This document shows positions 37,424 through 49,246 of a DNA stretch of 64,000 nt, piece by piece (the first letter of the stretch is position 1; each line of letters begins with the position of its first letter). The DNA comes from Gammaproteobacteria bacterium (lineage in GTDB: Bacteria; Pseudomonadota; Gammaproteobacteria; Pseudomonadales; Pseudohongiellaceae), in contig SHZK01000006.1 of NCBI GenBank assembly GCA_009692305.1, positions 62,001-126,000 of the forward strand. Direction: 5' to 3'. The notes under the pieces are model-generated. The model ran no database searches. It saw only the letters and a program-made list of their open reading frames with translations, and had not been told where the DNA came from. Position numbers and translations under genes: made by a program.

Positions 37424-38491
37424 CTACTCATGTAACAGGCTGGACAACAGTTTTTTTACCGGTGCAGCCAGCCCTACTTCCAGAGAATGATTCAGTGGAT
37501 ACCACAGCCATCGATTCGAATCGGCAATGGCGCAATCCTGAGCGCCGACCTTGATCCGCACCGGATTGATATCAAGGTGGTAATGGGAGAAGCTGTGGCG
37601 AAATTGCTTGAGCGCTTCGCGATTTTTCGTTGGCAGCACTATGTGATGAATTGAAGTTAGCTGCGATGCATTCGCATCCTCAGCCTCTGGTAAAGAATAG
37701 AGCGAACCCCAAATACCGCTTGCTGGCCGTTTCTCCAGCAACACCTCGGCGCGATTGTTCTGCAGTATAAACATGGTTACCGACTTCACTGGCAGTATCT
37801 TGCGCGGCTTCTTGCCGGGATAGCTGGCAATTGAGTTCGACAGTAAAGCCTTACAGTCAGTTTGCAGCGGGCATTCGGTGCAGCGTGGCGAGCTGCGTGT
37901 ACACACGGTTGCGCCAAGGTCCATAATCGCCTGTGTGAACTCACTGAAGCGTTTCTTTGGAGTGAAGCTTTCTGCTATTTCCCATAACCGTTGTTTTACG
38001 GCAGCTTGTTCCGGGTAGTCCGCAATGGCGTGAAAACGGGTAAGCACGCGCTTGACATTGCCATCGAGAATTGGCGCGCGCACTCCCAGTGACAATGCGG
38101 CGATGGCACCGGCAGTCGATTGACCTATGCCGGCAAGAGTTTGGAGTTGCTCAACACTGGTGGGCAGCTCTCCTGCAAATTTATCACGAATTGTTTGAGC
38201 AGCCTTGTGCAGGTTGCGTGCTCGGGCGTAATAACCGAGCCCGGTCCAGAGATGCAGCACCTGGTCGGTGTCCGCCCGAGCGAGAGTTGCGACATCAGGA
38301 AAGCGTTGCATGAATCGAAGGTAGTAGGGAATTACAGTGCTGACCTGGGTTTGCTGCAACATGATTTCTGACACCCATACTCGATAAGGTGTCGGGTTGT
38401 CTTGCCAGGGCAGATCGTGGCGACCATGGTGGTCAAACCAGCGCAACAAGCGACTGGCAAAAATCGAGTCGGGTTTCACTGTGGAGGACAT
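37424..38491 (-). CDS. mutY: A/G-specific adenine glycosylase
   Basis: DLPWQDNPTPYRVWVSEIMLQQTQVSTVIPYY; 4Fe-4S cysteines CTRSSPRCTECPLQTDC; NUDIX-like C-terminus. Start chosen at MSSTVK. Confidence 0.93.
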   Translation of the reverse strand: MSSTVKPDSIFASRLLRWFDHHGRHDLPWQDNPTPYRVWVSEIMLQQTQVSTVIPYYLRFMQRFPDVATLARADTDQVLHLWTGLGYYARARNLHKAAQTIRDKFAGELPTSVEQLQTLAGIGQSTAGAIAALSLGVRAPILDGNVKRVLTRFHAIADYPEQAAVKQRLWEIAESFTPKKRFSEFTQAIMDLGATVCTRSSPRCTECPLQTDCKALLSNSIASYPGKKPRKILPVKSVTMFILQNNRAEVLLEKRPASGIWGSLYSLPEAEDANASQLTSIHHIVLPTKNREALKQFRHSFSHYHLDINPVRIKVGAQDCAIADSNRWLWYPLNHSLEVGLAAPVKKLLSSLLHE

Positions 38492-38507
38492 GGTTGGTTG
38501 CGATAAT

Positions 38508-40613
38508 TTAATTGAAGATATTGCGCAATAATCCGCGCGCGCCATCTTGCAGTTGTTCCGGCACCTGATCGTTCACCACATCATCCAATCTGCGTCGTAC
38601 TTCATTGGTGCCCATCTGGATGAATATCTGACGCACTTCGGCAAAATCCGGGCGGCAATACTGGGTGACGTTATCCTGAAAAGCGGAACTGCAGCGCACC
38701 GGCCAGGATATGTCATGATAGCGCGGGCCGATCTGGATAGTTTGCACGAACGGTTCACCCAGTACGGTGAACAGCAAGTCGTAATCGAATGTTTCCGTTA
38801 CTAAATCAAGGCCACCTGTGCCAGTGACATCGAAATTATCCATGCGCAATTTGACTTGCTGATTCTCGGTGATGCCATTTTCCAGCAGGATGTAGCCCGT
38901 GAGTTCCTGAAAACTAATGACGTCGGGCCACTGCTGGATAGCCTCGCCAGTAGTGCTCAATGCAGAAATAGCGGTAAAAACCTGGTTGATTACACCTACA
39001 TCCACCGAGTTTCCGGTTACCGCGAATTGAGTAGTGCCGCTGAGCGAGCTGAGCAATTCACTGGTGGTGGTGCCGTGGGCATTGTAGTTCGCCTCAACAT
39101 TGAGTCTGCCGGCAACAAAATTTAGCCCTGGAATTGTCGGAGTTATTGTGCCGAGATCGAGCTGATTGATGGTTACCTGAGTCGTCAAGTCGCCATTTCC
39201 ACCACGAGCATCGAGGCGCATGTTGCCAAGAATGGTTCCGTCAAATGCAGAGACAGGCTGGCTCTCGATATCGAGCACGCCGTCTTCAAGATTGGTAAAG
39301 ACAGTGATGTCATCAAAGCGCATGTCATTGGCAGTAATCGACTCTATCGAGATTGAGCCGAGCAAGTTGAAGGAATTGAGCAACTCAAGAGGTAGCGCTG
39401 TGGTTACCGGTTGCGCAGACACGGCGCCAGGCGATTGAGCAGGAGTCAGTGGCGTGGTATCTGCGTCATCAGCAATAGCAAGGTCTGGCGCAGGCTGATC
39501 TGCAACAAGCGCGGTCTCTGCAGTTGTCATGAACGGAGTAAGATCCAGTGCGTTGCTGGTAAGCTCATAACTGATGCTCATTGGCTCAAAATCAGTAGCC
39601 AGTCGAATGTTGGCATCGGCCTGCATGGTCGTACTGCCGAGTGATGCTGTTAGCGCAGGTATGGTAATTTGCGATTGATCGCCGCTGAATGTCATTGCCA
39701 GCACAATCGGTGGCTGTGAGCTGACAGCAGGCAAATCTGTATCTGCGCTTGCGGGATTCAGTGTCTTTAACAGATCACCGATAACGAACTGATTGGATTC
39801 AATGGTGCCTTCATACCGAAGCGTGTCGTTAAGTCCGGTAACAGTGGTCTGTCCTTGCAACAACACCGGCGTCAGATTGTAATTTATGTCGCTTATGTCA
39901 AGCGTGCCGGCAAATCGATTGAATGCAATGTTGCTACGCAAACCCATTGCCAGTGGTTCGCCGATGCCATTGTTCAGGAATGTGAAATCCAGTTCCAGGG
40001 GAAAAAACTGGCCATCCAGATTCGCATTGCGAGCTTCCAGGTTCAGATCATTGATGTTGTGGCGCGTGCCCGAGCTTAAATCCTGGATGTCGATACTGGC
40101 ATTGTTGATCAGAATGCTTTCAAAAGAAGTGCGAATATTGCTGCGACTGCTCGAGTCTGCGGCAGTTGAAATTGTTGAAGCAGGTGATCCCGGTACAGAG
40201 CCGGCACTGCTATCACCAGCGGTCGGTGCGGCCTGCAATTCCCAATTATTATTCGCCGCCGAATCCGTGAAATAATTGATATGGAAATCATCGGCGCGGA
40301 ATTTCGATATCAATAATTCCCCTCGCAACAGCAGTCCTGGATCTACCCTAAGCGCGATCTCTGAAGTTGATGCTAGTTCCTGGGGCAGCGCTGGATTGCG
40401 CAGGCGCACATCCTGCAGTGTGAGTCCGATGTAGGGCGAGAAGCGCAGGTTCAGATCGCCGGCAATAATCAGTTCATAGCCAGTACTGTCGAAAACGGCC
40501 AGTTCAATGGCGCCGCGGTACTGGTTCGGGTTCACCAGGAATATGAGGCCAACGAATGCCAGCACCAGCAAAATCGCGGCTATGAGTAGTACTCTGAGTA
40601 AATTCCTGATCAT
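38508..40613 (-). CDS. AsmA family protein
   Basis: 701 aa; N-terminal transmembrane segment, LNLRFSPYIGLTLQDVRLRNP and the AsmA C-terminal region. Confidence 0.88.
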   Translation of the reverse strand: MIRNLLRVLLIAAILLVLAFVGLIFLVNPNQYRGAIELAVFDSTGYELIIAGDLNLRFSPYIGLTLQDVRLRNPALPQELASTSEIALRVDPGLLLRGELLISKFRADDFHINYFTDSAANNNWELQAAPTAGDSSAGSVPGSPASTISTAADSSSRSNIRTSFESILINNASIDIQDLSSGTRHNINDLNLEARNANLDGQFFPLELDFTFLNNGIGEPLAMGLRSNIAFNRFAGTLDISDINYNLTPVLLQGQTTVTGLNDTLRYEGTIESNQFVIGDLLKTLNPASADTDLPAVSSQPPIVLAMTFSGDQSQITIPALTASLGSTTMQADANIRLATDFEPMSISYELTSNALDLTPFMTTAETALVADQPAPDLAIADDADTTPLTPAQSPGAVSAQPVTTALPLELLNSFNLLGSISIESITANDMRFDDITVFTNLEDGVLDIESQPVSAFDGTILGNMRLDARGGNGDLTTQVTINQLDLGTITPTIPGLNFVAGRLNVEANYNAHGTTTSELLSSLSGTTQFAVTGNSVDVGVINQVFTAISALSTTGEAIQQWPDVISFQELTGYILLENGITENQQVKLRMDNFDVTGTGGLDLVTETFDYDLLFTVLGEPFVQTIQIGPRYHDISWPVRCSSAFQDNVTQYCRPDFAEVRQIFIQMGTNEVRRRLDDVVNDQVPEQLQDGARGLLRNIFN

Positions 40614-40919
40614 TATTGTAATGCTGGGCGGTTACTTGCAGGCTGATGAATTTTAAAAGTATTTGCCGATGGTTGAACTACTGCTGATCAAGTGTACCGG
40701 ATTGGCGATTTAGTTGCACGGCAGGCGGAATGCGCCACGCGGCTTTCTTTGGCGGGGCGCGGGCATTATAATGCGAGCTATTGTGGTAACTAGCGTAGGA
40801 ACTGATGTATGCGTACTAGTCATATGTCAGTTCAGCCCTGATATTTATGTCAGCTACCTGCCATTTTATGCATAGGTTTTTATACATAAGCTTTTTAGAC
40901 ACAGAAAGAAGGACCGTCC

Positions 40920-41519
40920 ATGACCAACTCGTCTCCGCGACAAGCCAGAGTTGAGCGCAATACCAAGGAAACAAAGATAACAGTTAGTGTGAATCTGGAT
41001 GGCACGGGTAAACTGGAAGCAGATACTGGCTTGCCATTTCTCGACCATATGCTTGACCAGATCGCTCGCCATGGCCTTATCGATATCCATGTGAAAGCTG
41101 TTGGCGATCTGGCGATCGATGCCCATCACACTGTGGAAGACATAGGTATCACCTTCGGGCAGGCCTTCGAGAAGGCCCTGAATAAAACCGGTATCCGGCG
41201 TTATGGGCATGCTTACGTGCCGCTTGATGAAGCACTGTCCCGAGTCGTCATCGATTTCTCTGGTCGGCCCGGACTGGAATATCATGTGCAGTTTGTGAAA
41301 GGCACAGTGGGCTCTTTCGACGTGGACCTGTTTCATGAGTTTTTCCAGGGTTTCGTTAATCATGCTCTCGCGACTCTGCACATTGATAATTTGCGCGGCA
41401 AGAATGCGCATCACCAGATTGAAACAATTTTCAAGGCATTTGGCAGAGCGGTGAGAATGGCGGTCGAACTTGATCCGCGTGCTCTCACAACCGTGCCTTC
41501 GACCAAGGGCGTGCTTTAG
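40920..41519 (+). CDS. hisB: Imidazoleglycerol-phosphate dehydratase
   Basis: [42 protein letters not shown]. Confidence 0.97.
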   Translation: MTNSSPRQARVERNTKETKITVSVNLDGTGKLEADTGLPFLDHMLDQIARHGLIDIHVKAVGDLAIDAHHTVEDIGITFGQAFEKALNKTGIRRYGHAYVPLDEALSRVVIDFSGRPGLEYHVQFVKGTVGSFDVDLFHEFFQGFVNHALATLHIDNLRGKNAHHQIETIFKAFGRAVRMAVELDPRALTTVPSTKGVL

Positions 41520-41564
41520 TTTCAATTCTGTAACTTCTCTCAACTCAGTCGGTATGTTTCACAG

Positions 41565-42221
41565 ATGAGCAAGATTGCCGTCATTGACTATGGCATGGGA
41601 AATCTCCATTCCGTTGCGAAAGCAGTGGAGTATGTTGGTCGCGAGCTGGGCGAAGTCACTGAAGTTATGGTGACAGCCGATGCCGAGAAAATTGCACAAG
41701 CAGATCGAGTGATTTTCCCGGGAGTAGGTGCTATTCGTGATTGCATGGCAGAAATATTGCGCTTGAATGTGGACGAAATTGTCGCCGATGCCATGAAATC
41801 AAAACCGGTGCTGGCGATATGCGTAGGCATGCAGGCATTAATGCAGCGTAGCGAAGAAAATCACGGCGTGAATTGCCTTGGCTTTTTGAATGGTGATGTG
41901 CGTTTTTTTGGTGACAAGTTAAAGGACGCCGGCGGAGCGCGCCTGAAAGTGCCACACATGGGCTGGAATAAAGTAAAGCAGACGCAGCCGCATCCCTTGT
42001 GGCGTGATGTACCCGATGAGAGCCGATTTTATTTTGTGCACAGCTATTACGTACATACTCAATCCTCACAAATGATTGCTGGCGTTACCAACTACGGCGC
42101 AGATATCGTAGCGGCACTGGCAGACAACAATATCTTCGCTGTGCAATTCCATCCCGAGAAAAGTCAAACCGCTGGCCTGACCCTGCTGCGAAATTTCCTG
42201 CAATGGGATGGAGCGCTTTAA
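41565..42221 (+). CDS. hisH: Imidazole glycerol phosphate synthase subunit HisH
   Basis: [29 protein letters not shown] glutaminase motifs. Confidence 0.97.
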   Translation: MSKIAVIDYGMGNLHSVAKAVEYVGRELGEVTEVMVTADAEKIAQADRVIFPGVGAIRDCMAEILRLNVDEIVADAMKSKPVLAICVGMQALMQRSEENHGVNCLGFLNGDVRFFGDKLKDAGGARLKVPHMGWNKVKQTQPHPLWRDVPDESRFYFVHSYYVHTQSSQMIAGVTNYGADIVAALADNNIFAVQFHPEKSQTAGLTLLRNFLQWDGAL

Positions 42222-42254
42222 AATGCCGCATAAAATTGAGAAGAGAAAAAGTCA

Positions 42255-43004
42255 ATGCTAGTGATACCGGCAATAGATTTGAAAGACGGACAATGTGTGC
42301 GATTACGCCAGGGGCGCATGCAGGACTCCACAGTATTTTCCGACGATCCGGTGAATATGGCCGGTATCTGGCAGGCAAAAGGCGCGCGGCGCCTGCATAT
42401 CGTCGATTTGAATGGAGCCTTTGCCGGCACACCAGTGAATGCAGAAATCGTCACTGCAATAGCTGCCCGCTATCCTGCCTTGCCCATACAGATTGGCGGC
42501 GGCATTCGCAGCCTTGAGAATATTGAATTCTATCTGAGCGCCGGCGTTAAGTTTGTCATTATAGGCACGCTCGCCGTTAAACAACCTGAGTTCGTTTGCG
42601 AGGCCTGTGCTGCATTTCCAGGGCAGGTAATAGTCGGTCTCGATGCCATAGATGGATTGGTAGCTACTGATGGTTGGGCAGCTGTGTCGGAAATCACAGC
42701 AGTTTCGCTGGTGAAAAAATTCGCCGATTATGGCGTCGAAGCAATCGTGTACACCGATATCGCCCGGGACGGCATGATGAAGGGCGTAAACCTGAAGGCT
42801 ACAATTGAACTTGCTCAGGAATCACCTATTCCAATTATCGCCTCTGGCGGCATCAGCAAACTGGCAGATATTGCGGCGCTGCGCGAATCGGCAGTGACCG
42901 AAACAGGCGCTGGCATCATGGGCGTGATTACAGGCAGGGCGATTTATGAAGGCATGATAGATCTGGCCCAGGCGCAACAGTTGTGTGATGAGGCAGGTGC
43001 CTGA
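42255..43004 (+). CDS. hisA: ProFAR isomerase
   Basis: [42 protein letters not shown]. Confidence 0.97.
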   Translation: MLVIPAIDLKDGQCVRLRQGRMQDSTVFSDDPVNMAGIWQAKGARRLHIVDLNGAFAGTPVNAEIVTAIAARYPALPIQIGGGIRSLENIEFYLSAGVKFVIIGTLAVKQPEFVCEACAAFPGQVIVGLDAIDGLVATDGWAAVSEITAVSLVKKFADYGVEAIVYTDIARDGMMKGVNLKATIELAQESPIPIIASGGISKLADIAALRESAVTETGAGIMGVITGRAIYEGMIDLAQAQQLCDEAGA

Positions 43005-43777
43005 TGGGATTGGCCAAGCGCATCATACCTTGTCTGGATTGCGATAATGGACGCGTCGTTAAAGGCGTTAAGTTTGTCGACATTCGTGATGCCGGAGATC
43101 CGGTGGAAATTGCCAAACGCTATTGCGATGCCGGCGCTGACGAGATCACTTTTCTGGACATTACGGCCAGTCATGAAGACCGGGCCACCACCATACATAC
43201 TGTTGAAGCGATTGCGGGTCAAGTATTCATACCACTAACGGTGGGTGGTGGTATTCGCACGCTGGATGACATTCGCACCATGTTAAATGCTGGAGCGGAC
43301 AAGGTCGCCATCAACACGGCCGCCGTGCAAAACCCTGAATTCGTCCGCCAGGCAGCAGAACGCTTCGGCTCACAATGCATTGTGGTTGCGGTTGATACAA
43401 AACAGGTATCAGCACTGGATGCAGCTCCGCGCTGGGAAATCTTTACTCACGGCGGGCGCAAAGCCACTGGTATAGACGCCATCGAGTGGGTGAAGAAGAT
43501 GGTGGCTTTCGGTGCTGGTGAAATCTTGCTGACCAGCATGGATCGGGATGGTACCAAGACAGGGTTTGATTTGGCGCTGAATAAGGCGGTCAGCAGCGCA
43601 GTGCAGGTGCCAATAATTGCTTCTGGAGGAGTAGGAAATCTGCAACACCTCGTTGAAGGTGTGCTCGAAGGTGAAGTTGACGCTGTGCTGGCCGCCAGCA
43701 TATTTCACTTCGGCGAATACTCTGTGCAGGAAGCGAAGGAATATATGCAGGCGCGGGGAATCGAAGTCAGGCTCTGA
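43004..43777 (+). CDS. hisF: Imidazole glycerol phosphate synthase subunit HisF
   Basis: [45 protein letters not shown]. Confidence 0.97.
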   Translation: MGLAKRIIPCLDCDNGRVVKGVKFVDIRDAGDPVEIAKRYCDAGADEITFLDITASHEDRATTIHTVEAIAGQVFIPLTVGGGIRTLDDIRTMLNAGADKVAINTAAVQNPEFVRQAAERFGSQCIVVAVDTKQVSALDAAPRWEIFTHGGRKATGIDAIEWVKKMVAFGAGEILLTSMDRDGTKTGFDLALNKAVSSAVQVPIIASGGVGNLQHLVEGVLEGEVDAVLAASIFHFGEYSVQEAKEYMQARGIEVRL

Positions 43778-43801
43778 TCAATCTATCAGCAAACCCGCCC
43801 G

Positions 43802-45151
43802 CTAGTTGTTGCGCTGTGCAAATGATCCGCTGTTGGTCGCAGGCCGGGCTGGTTTGAAGGCGTTAATACCTTTAAGTACATTCAGCGCTTCATTCAACGG
43901 ATAGTCATTCACTAACACTTCTTCTGCGGATATCAGCGCCTGTGCCATTTCATCGGTGATCTCAGCATCGCCGTTCCCATTCTGCAAGTGTCCCTGCAAG
44001 TCAGATTCATTATATTGGGCAACGTCTCTCGAACGGCGAGTGACAAATGCTTCATCAACGACAATGTCTGGCATGATGCCCTGGGCCTGAATCGAGCGAC
44101 CGCTGGGCGTATAATACAAAGAAGTAGTGAGCTTGATGGCGCGCTTTTCATCCAGTGGCAGCACAGTTTGCACCGATCCTTTGCCGAAGCTGCGGGTTCC
44201 CATGATGATGGCGCGACCATGGTCTTGCAGCGCGCCAGCGACGATTTCCGATGCCGATGCTGAGCCACCGTTGATCAGTACCACCAGAGGCACATCATTG
44301 GAGACATTCTGTGGCGTCGCCATAAACTCCATATCACCTTCCTGCAGGCGACCCTTCGTATACACGATGCGACCCTCACTGACGAAGGCATCAACGACAC
44401 CCACGGCTGCTTGCAATACGCCACCTGGGTTGTTTCGCAAATCGAGCACTATGCCTTTCAGGTTGGCATTGTCTGTCTGCAGTTTCTGAATTTCTTTTTC
44501 AAGTTCCTCGCCGGTGTTTACTCTGAATACCGAGATGCGCACATAGGCATAGTCTGGTTCAAGGATGCGGCTGCGTACGCTGTTGATGGCGATTACTTCA
44601 CGCACAATAGTGAGGTCAAACGGTTCCTGTCCTTCCCGTGCGATGGTGATTGTGACTTCTGAGCCTGGTTCACCGCGCATCATATTGGCCGCTTCGTCTG
44701 GCGACATTTCCCGCAAAGGCTTGTTATTGATTTCAATGATCAGATCTCCGGCCTGAATGCCGGCGCGCGCTGCGGGGGAATCATCAATCGGACTAATTAC
44801 GCGGATATAGCCATCTTGTCGACCAACTTCGATGCCGAGACCGCCGAATTCTCCCGTGGTAGTTTCCTGCAACAAGTCGTAGTCAGCGCCTGACATGTAG
44901 GCTGAATGCGGGTCCAGTCCTGCCAGCATGCCGCGAATCGCATTTTCCAAAAGCGTGACATCGTCGATTTCTTCTACATAAGACATGCGAATGCGGTCCA
45001 ACGCTTCGGTGAACATACGCACTTCATTCAGCGGTAATTGCGGAGCAGCAGTTGGCGGCTCGGATTGCGCGAATGCAATTGACGAGCCCAACAAGCTGCT
45101 GAGCAGCATCGTGGACAGGAGGGGGCAGTGACGGCCATGAAATAATGTCAT
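43802..45151 (-). CDS. ctpA: S41-family C-terminal processing peptidase
   Basis: PDZ domain and GGSASASEIVAGALQDHGRAIIMGTRSFGKGSVQT catalytic region. Confidence 0.93.
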   Translation of the reverse strand: MTLFHGRHCPLLSTMLLSSLLGSSIAFAQSEPPTAAPQLPLNEVRMFTEALDRIRMSYVEEIDDVTLLENAIRGMLAGLDPHSAYMSGADYDLLQETTTGEFGGLGIEVGRQDGYIRVISPIDDSPAARAGIQAGDLIIEINNKPLREMSPDEAANMMRGEPGSEVTITIAREGQEPFDLTIVREVIAINSVRSRILEPDYAYVRISVFRVNTGEELEKEIQKLQTDNANLKGIVLDLRNNPGGVLQAAVGVVDAFVSEGRIVYTKGRLQEGDMEFMATPQNVSNDVPLVVLINGGSASASEIVAGALQDHGRAIIMGTRSFGKGSVQTVLPLDEKRAIKLTTSLYYTPSGRSIQAQGIMPDIVVDEAFVTRRSRDVAQYNESDLQGHLQNGNGDAEITDEMAQALISAEEVLVNDYPLNEALNVLKGINAFKPARPATNSGSFAQRNN

Positions 45152-45232
45152 AAATGGATCCTGCTAATACGTATATTCTGTTTTACGGATCGGCCTATAG
45201 TTTCAGTTTATCGCAGAATTGGCAAACTCTAT

Positions 45233-46438
45233 TCATCGCGGTATTATCCAGTCAGCAGGGTCTTGTGGCATACAGTGATAGCGAATTTCAAAGAATGGAG
45301 CATAGTCATTGTTCTCGCCTGGATTACTTGAGGTGGCGATGACGTCGCCAGAGACCACCTGCTCGCCCGCGGTTTTTGCTAGGGCCTGGTTATTGCCTTA
45401 CAAGCTCATATAGCCCGCGCCATGATCGACGATAACAAGCAGTCCGGCACCGCGTAACCAATCCGCGAACACCACGCGACCTGCATGCACTGCTTGCACC
45501 GGACTGCCTTCCGGCGCCGCAATTGAGATGCCCCTGCGTGCAAGATTGCCCTCACCATAACGCGCTCCGAAATTCTGGACTATAGTGCCTGCGAGAGGCA
45601 GCGACAGTTGGCCGCGACGGGACGCGAACGGTGTAGTCGCAGTCGCCGCCGGCATGTTTTCGATGGCACGATCGATCTCTTCTATTAATTGTTGCAACTG
45701 CTGCTGATCGATCTGCATTTGCTCCAGCTCTGCATTGCGTGCCGAGATGGAAGCCTGCAATTCTGACAGGGCCAATTGTCTGATTTGTTTGCCGCGCTCG
45801 AGCGCGGCCAATTGAGGCTCCAGTTCAATTTGTTGTCTGGATAATTCGTCAATGCCAGCCTGCAATTCGATATTGGTGTTTGCAATGGCTACGATAGTCG
45901 TCTGGAATTGTTGCAGTGCTGCAATTTGAGCAGTGGAGTACACACTATAGTAGTGAAGCATGCGTGCATTCTTGCTCAGATCTTGCTGATTAAGCAGTAA
46001 TTTCAGCAGGCCCTGGTCGCCGTTCATGTAGGCAGCACGCAACAGGCTTTGCAACAGTTCGTTGTTCTCGCTCTTCACCGCTTCCAGCGCGGTTATTTCC
46101 AACTTTAACTGGTCTTGCACAGCCAGTGTGCGCGTCAACTCACTGCGCACCGCAGCGATGTTGCTACTAACCTCATTGATGCGGCGCTCTGCATCGCGCA
46201 GATTATTCATCTCGACGGAATAGCTGGCGTTGGCATCATCCAGCCAGGATTGAATGACGGTAATGGCTCTGGTGACAGCTTCCAGCTCAGCTTGAGGTAG
46301 CGGATTCGCTTCGGCCGCGAATGACCGGGACAGAGCAAATCCTGGCAATTAGCTAAAAGTGCAAGCAACTGCGACTGTGAATGCAATGGTAACTGATGGC
46401 AGCGCTGCGCTTGATATGCTTGTGTTCAACCTGTACAT
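45233..46438 (-). pseudogene. envC: EnvC-like murein hydrolase activator interrupted by two in-frame TAA codons
   Basis: Same frame throughout: MYRLNTSISSAALPSVTIAFTVAVACTFS*LPGFALSRSFAAE...VDHGAGYMSL*GNNQALAKTAGEQVVSGDVIATSSNPGENNDYAPFFEIRYHCMPQDPADWIIPR*. The ORF track shows only 45398..46348. Confidence 0.85.
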
Positions 46439-46484
46439 CTGTGATATCTGGCGCTGGGCATCAAGCCTGATTGGCCGTTTGCAT

Positions 46485-48035
46485 TCACGAATTATTCCCT
46501 TCCAATAAAATCCTGCCAGTCATCTCTGAAGGCACCGGGATATCCAGCAAATTCAGCAGCGTTGGAGCGATGTCACATAAGCTGCCAGGGCCGGAAAAAT
46601 GCAGTTGCTTGGTGCCCACATAAACCAGCGGTACTGGGCCATTGGTGTGGGAAGTCAATGGCTGGTTCGTGGCGGGATCCAGCATCTGTTCGACATTGCC
46701 GTGATCAGCCGTGATCAACAATTCGCCTGCGCTTGCAGTGATTGCTGCTACGGTTCGTCCGAGACAAATATCCAGCGCTTCCACAGCCTTCACCGCGGCT
46801 GCGAAATCGCCGGTGTGCCCGACCATATCGCCATTGGCATAGTTGCAAATGATTGCATCGTATTTGCCAGAGGCAATTGCATCGACCAGTTTGTCAGTCA
46901 CTTCAAATGCAGACATCTCCGGCTTGAGATCATATGTCTTGACCTGTGGTGAGGGCACTAATATGCGCGCTTCATTCTCGAAAGGTTCTTCGCGTCCGCC
47001 GTTGAAGAAGAAGGTGACGTGCGCATACTTTTCAGTTTCAGCAATGCGCAGCTGGGTCTTGCCCAGTCTTGCCAGATAAGCGCCCATGACATTTTCCAGG
47101 GGCTGCGGTGGATAGGCGCAACTGGCTGTTAAGTCTTTTGCATATTCGGTGAGCGTGACAAACTCGGCCAACCTGGGGCGAACTTTGCGAGTGAAGCCAT
47201 CAAATGTGTCGCTCACGAACGCACGTGTAATCTCGCGGGCACGATCGCTGCGAAAATTCATGAAGATCACGACATCGTCGTCACTGACGATGGCATTGCT
47301 ATCGGATGAGTTGCTGATTGCGGTGGCTTGCACAAACTCATCATCTTCTTTTCGCGCGTAGGCCGCTGCCAATGCCGTGCTTACATCCCCATAACAAAAT
47401 GCTGCCTTGCCTTCGCTCAATAATTCATAAGCGGGTTGTACTCGCTCCCAGCGATTGTCGCGATCCATGGCGAAGAAGCGACCGCATATTGATGCGACGC
47501 GACCTTTGCCGGATTGTCGCAATAATGTCTCTGCCTTCTGCAATGACACAAGCGCGCTGCGCGGAGGAGTGTCGCGACCGTCGAGAAACGCATGCAGATA
47601 CAGATGTTGAATATTGCGCGCCAGAGCGAGTTCGAGCAGAGCCATGATCTGGTCTTCATGACTGTGAATGCCACCGGGAGACAGCAAACCAAAAACATGC
47701 AGTGCCTTGTTGGTCTTTACTGCCTTGTCGATGGCATTGGTTAGAGTGGGGTTCGTGACAAACCCACCATCTGCAATGTCCTTGTCGATTCGGGTCAGGC
47801 TCTGGTAGACCACGCGCCCGGCACCCAAATTCATATGGCCGACTTCGGAATTACCCATCTGATCTGGCGGTAGTCCGACCGCGAGGCCGGAAGTATCGAT
47901 CAGTGTGTGTGGCCGTTCAGCCCACAGTGAATCCCATACCGGGCTGTAGGCTGCATGTATGGCATTGCTGTCTGTAGCTTCTCGATAGCCCCAGCCGTCG
48001 AGTATGAGGAGCATGGCAGTTTTCTTGGCGGTCAC
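46485..48035 (-). CDS. gpmI: 2,3-bisphosphoglycerate-independent phosphoglycerate mutase
   Basis: [46 protein letters not shown]. Confidence 0.97.
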   Translation of the reverse strand: MTAKKTAMLLILDGWGYREATDSNAIHAAYSPVWDSLWAERPHTLIDTSGLAVGLPPDQMGNSEVGHMNLGAGRVVYQSLTRIDKDIADGGFVTNPTLTNAIDKAVKTNKALHVFGLLSPGGIHSHEDQIMALLELALARNIQHLYLHAFLDGRDTPPRSALVSLQKAETLLRQSGKGRVASICGRFFAMDRDNRWERVQPAYELLSEGKAAFCYGDVSTALAAAYARKEDDEFVQATAISNSSDSNAIVSDDDVVIFMNFRSDRAREITRAFVSDTFDGFTRKVRPRLAEFVTLTEYAKDLTASCAYPPQPLENVMGAYLARLGKTQLRIAETEKYAHVTFFFNGGREEPFENEARILVPSPQVKTYDLKPEMSAFEVTDKLVDAIASGKYDAIICNYANGDMVGHTGDFAAAVKAVEALDICLGRTVAAITASAGELLITADHGNVEQMLDPATNQPLTSHTNGPVPLVYVGTKQLHFSGPGSLCDIAPTLLNLLDIPVPSEMTGRILLEGNNS

Positions 48036-48249
48036 GGCGAAATCCTGATCGAATTCAAAAAGAGCTTGTTAGCCAAAAGAGGGGGCCATTATCCCCGATA
48101 GACAAGGGCATGGCGAGGGCAGAGCGAGTTTGCCGCCCCTGCAGGTTGTTTGTTCTTCTTTCACCAAGGTGAGACGTGTATACTGCTCGCCTTTTATCGG
48201 GCCAGACAGCCTGTTCGCGACTACTCGCGAATGCGACACAGGTTTTATT

Positions 48250-48666
48250 ATGGTGCAATTTCTCGAATATTTGGGTAATCACCTCGTGCTTACCGGCATG
48301 TGGATTGTCGCAGTGATCGCTATTATTGCGTATCACCAACGCACCTCGGGTAAAGCAGTAGGGCCAGCGGGAGCAGTCTCTTTAATCAATCGCCGTGACG
48401 CCATTGTGGTAGATGTGCGGGAAAAGAAGGAATTTGATTCGGGTCATATCGTGGATTCAATTAACATTCCGATGGTGAAGCTGAGCCAGCGCATAACGGA
48501 ATTACAGAAGCACAAGGACAAACCCATCGTGGTTGTGTGCAAATTGGGGCAGCAATCGGCCGATGCGGCCAAGACGCTGCAAGCAGCAGGCTATGCTGAA
48601 GTGTTCAAACTGGCTGGTGGCCTCACAGAATGGAAGGCCCAATCAATGCCTCTTGTGCAGAGATAA
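48250..48666 (+). CDS. Membrane-anchored rhodanese-like protein
   Basis: N-terminal transmembrane segment; VVDVREKKEFDSGHIVDSINIP; VVVCKLGQQSADAAKTLQAAGY. Confidence 0.9.
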   Translation: MVQFLEYLGNHLVLTGMWIVAVIAIIAYHQRTSGKAVGPAGAVSLINRRDAIVVDVREKKEFDSGHIVDSINIPMVKLSQRITELQKHKDKPIVVVCKLGQQSADAAKTLQAAGYAEVFKLAGGLTEWKAQSMPLVQR

Positions 48667-48707
48667 ACAGATTTTATAGAAAAATAGTGAGTAACTAAGG
48701 ACTTCCC

Positions 48708-49238
48708 ATGGCAGAAAATGACACAAACGACCAAGCTGCCCCAGCGTCCGCTGGCGGTGGCCAGGCTACAGGCCCTCAATTTGCAATTCAGCGAGTGTAT
48801 TTGAAAGATGCGTCTTTTGAGTCACCGCGCAGTCCGGTTGTATTTCAGAACAAATGGGCACCGCGAATCAATTTCGATATCAAGACCCGCAGCGAAAAGA
48901 TTCAGGACGATGTTTACGAAGTGGTGTTGGTGCTGACCGCAGAAGCACAACTGGAGGAGAAGGTTGCATTTCTGGTAGAGGTGCAGCAGGCTGGCATTTT
49001 CACCATGAAAGACTTCGATGCAGTACAGTTAGAGCAATTACTGGCCACTGTGTGCCCGACAATCCTGTTTCCTTACGCCCGTGAAACGATCGACACTTTT
49101 GTGGTGAAAGGCAGTTTCCCGGCGCTGATGCTGTCTCCGATTAATTTCGATGTGCTGTACGCGCAGCAGAAGCAGCAACGGCTAGAGCAAGCAAATGGCG
49201 CCAATGGCGCTTCCGCGAATCCAATCCCCGCACCATAA
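48708..49238 (+). CDS. secB: Protein-export chaperone SecB
   Basis: FAIQRVYLKDASFESPRSPVVF...CPTILFPYARETIDTFVVKGSFPALMLSPINFD. Confidence 0.96.
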   Translation: MAENDTNDQAAPASAGGGQATGPQFAIQRVYLKDASFESPRSPVVFQNKWAPRINFDIKTRSEKIQDDVYEVVLVLTAEAQLEEKVAFLVEVQQAGIFTMKDFDAVQLEQLLATVCPTILFPYARETIDTFVVKGSFPALMLSPINFDVLYAQQKQQRLEQANGANGASANPIPAP

Positions 49239-49246
49239 CCCGTTCA

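Noticed and set aside
45398-45400. Stop-codon recoding (readthrough) in envC
   Set aside because: TAA is not a Sec or Pyl codon and TAA terminates many intact genes here; no recoding signal was seen.
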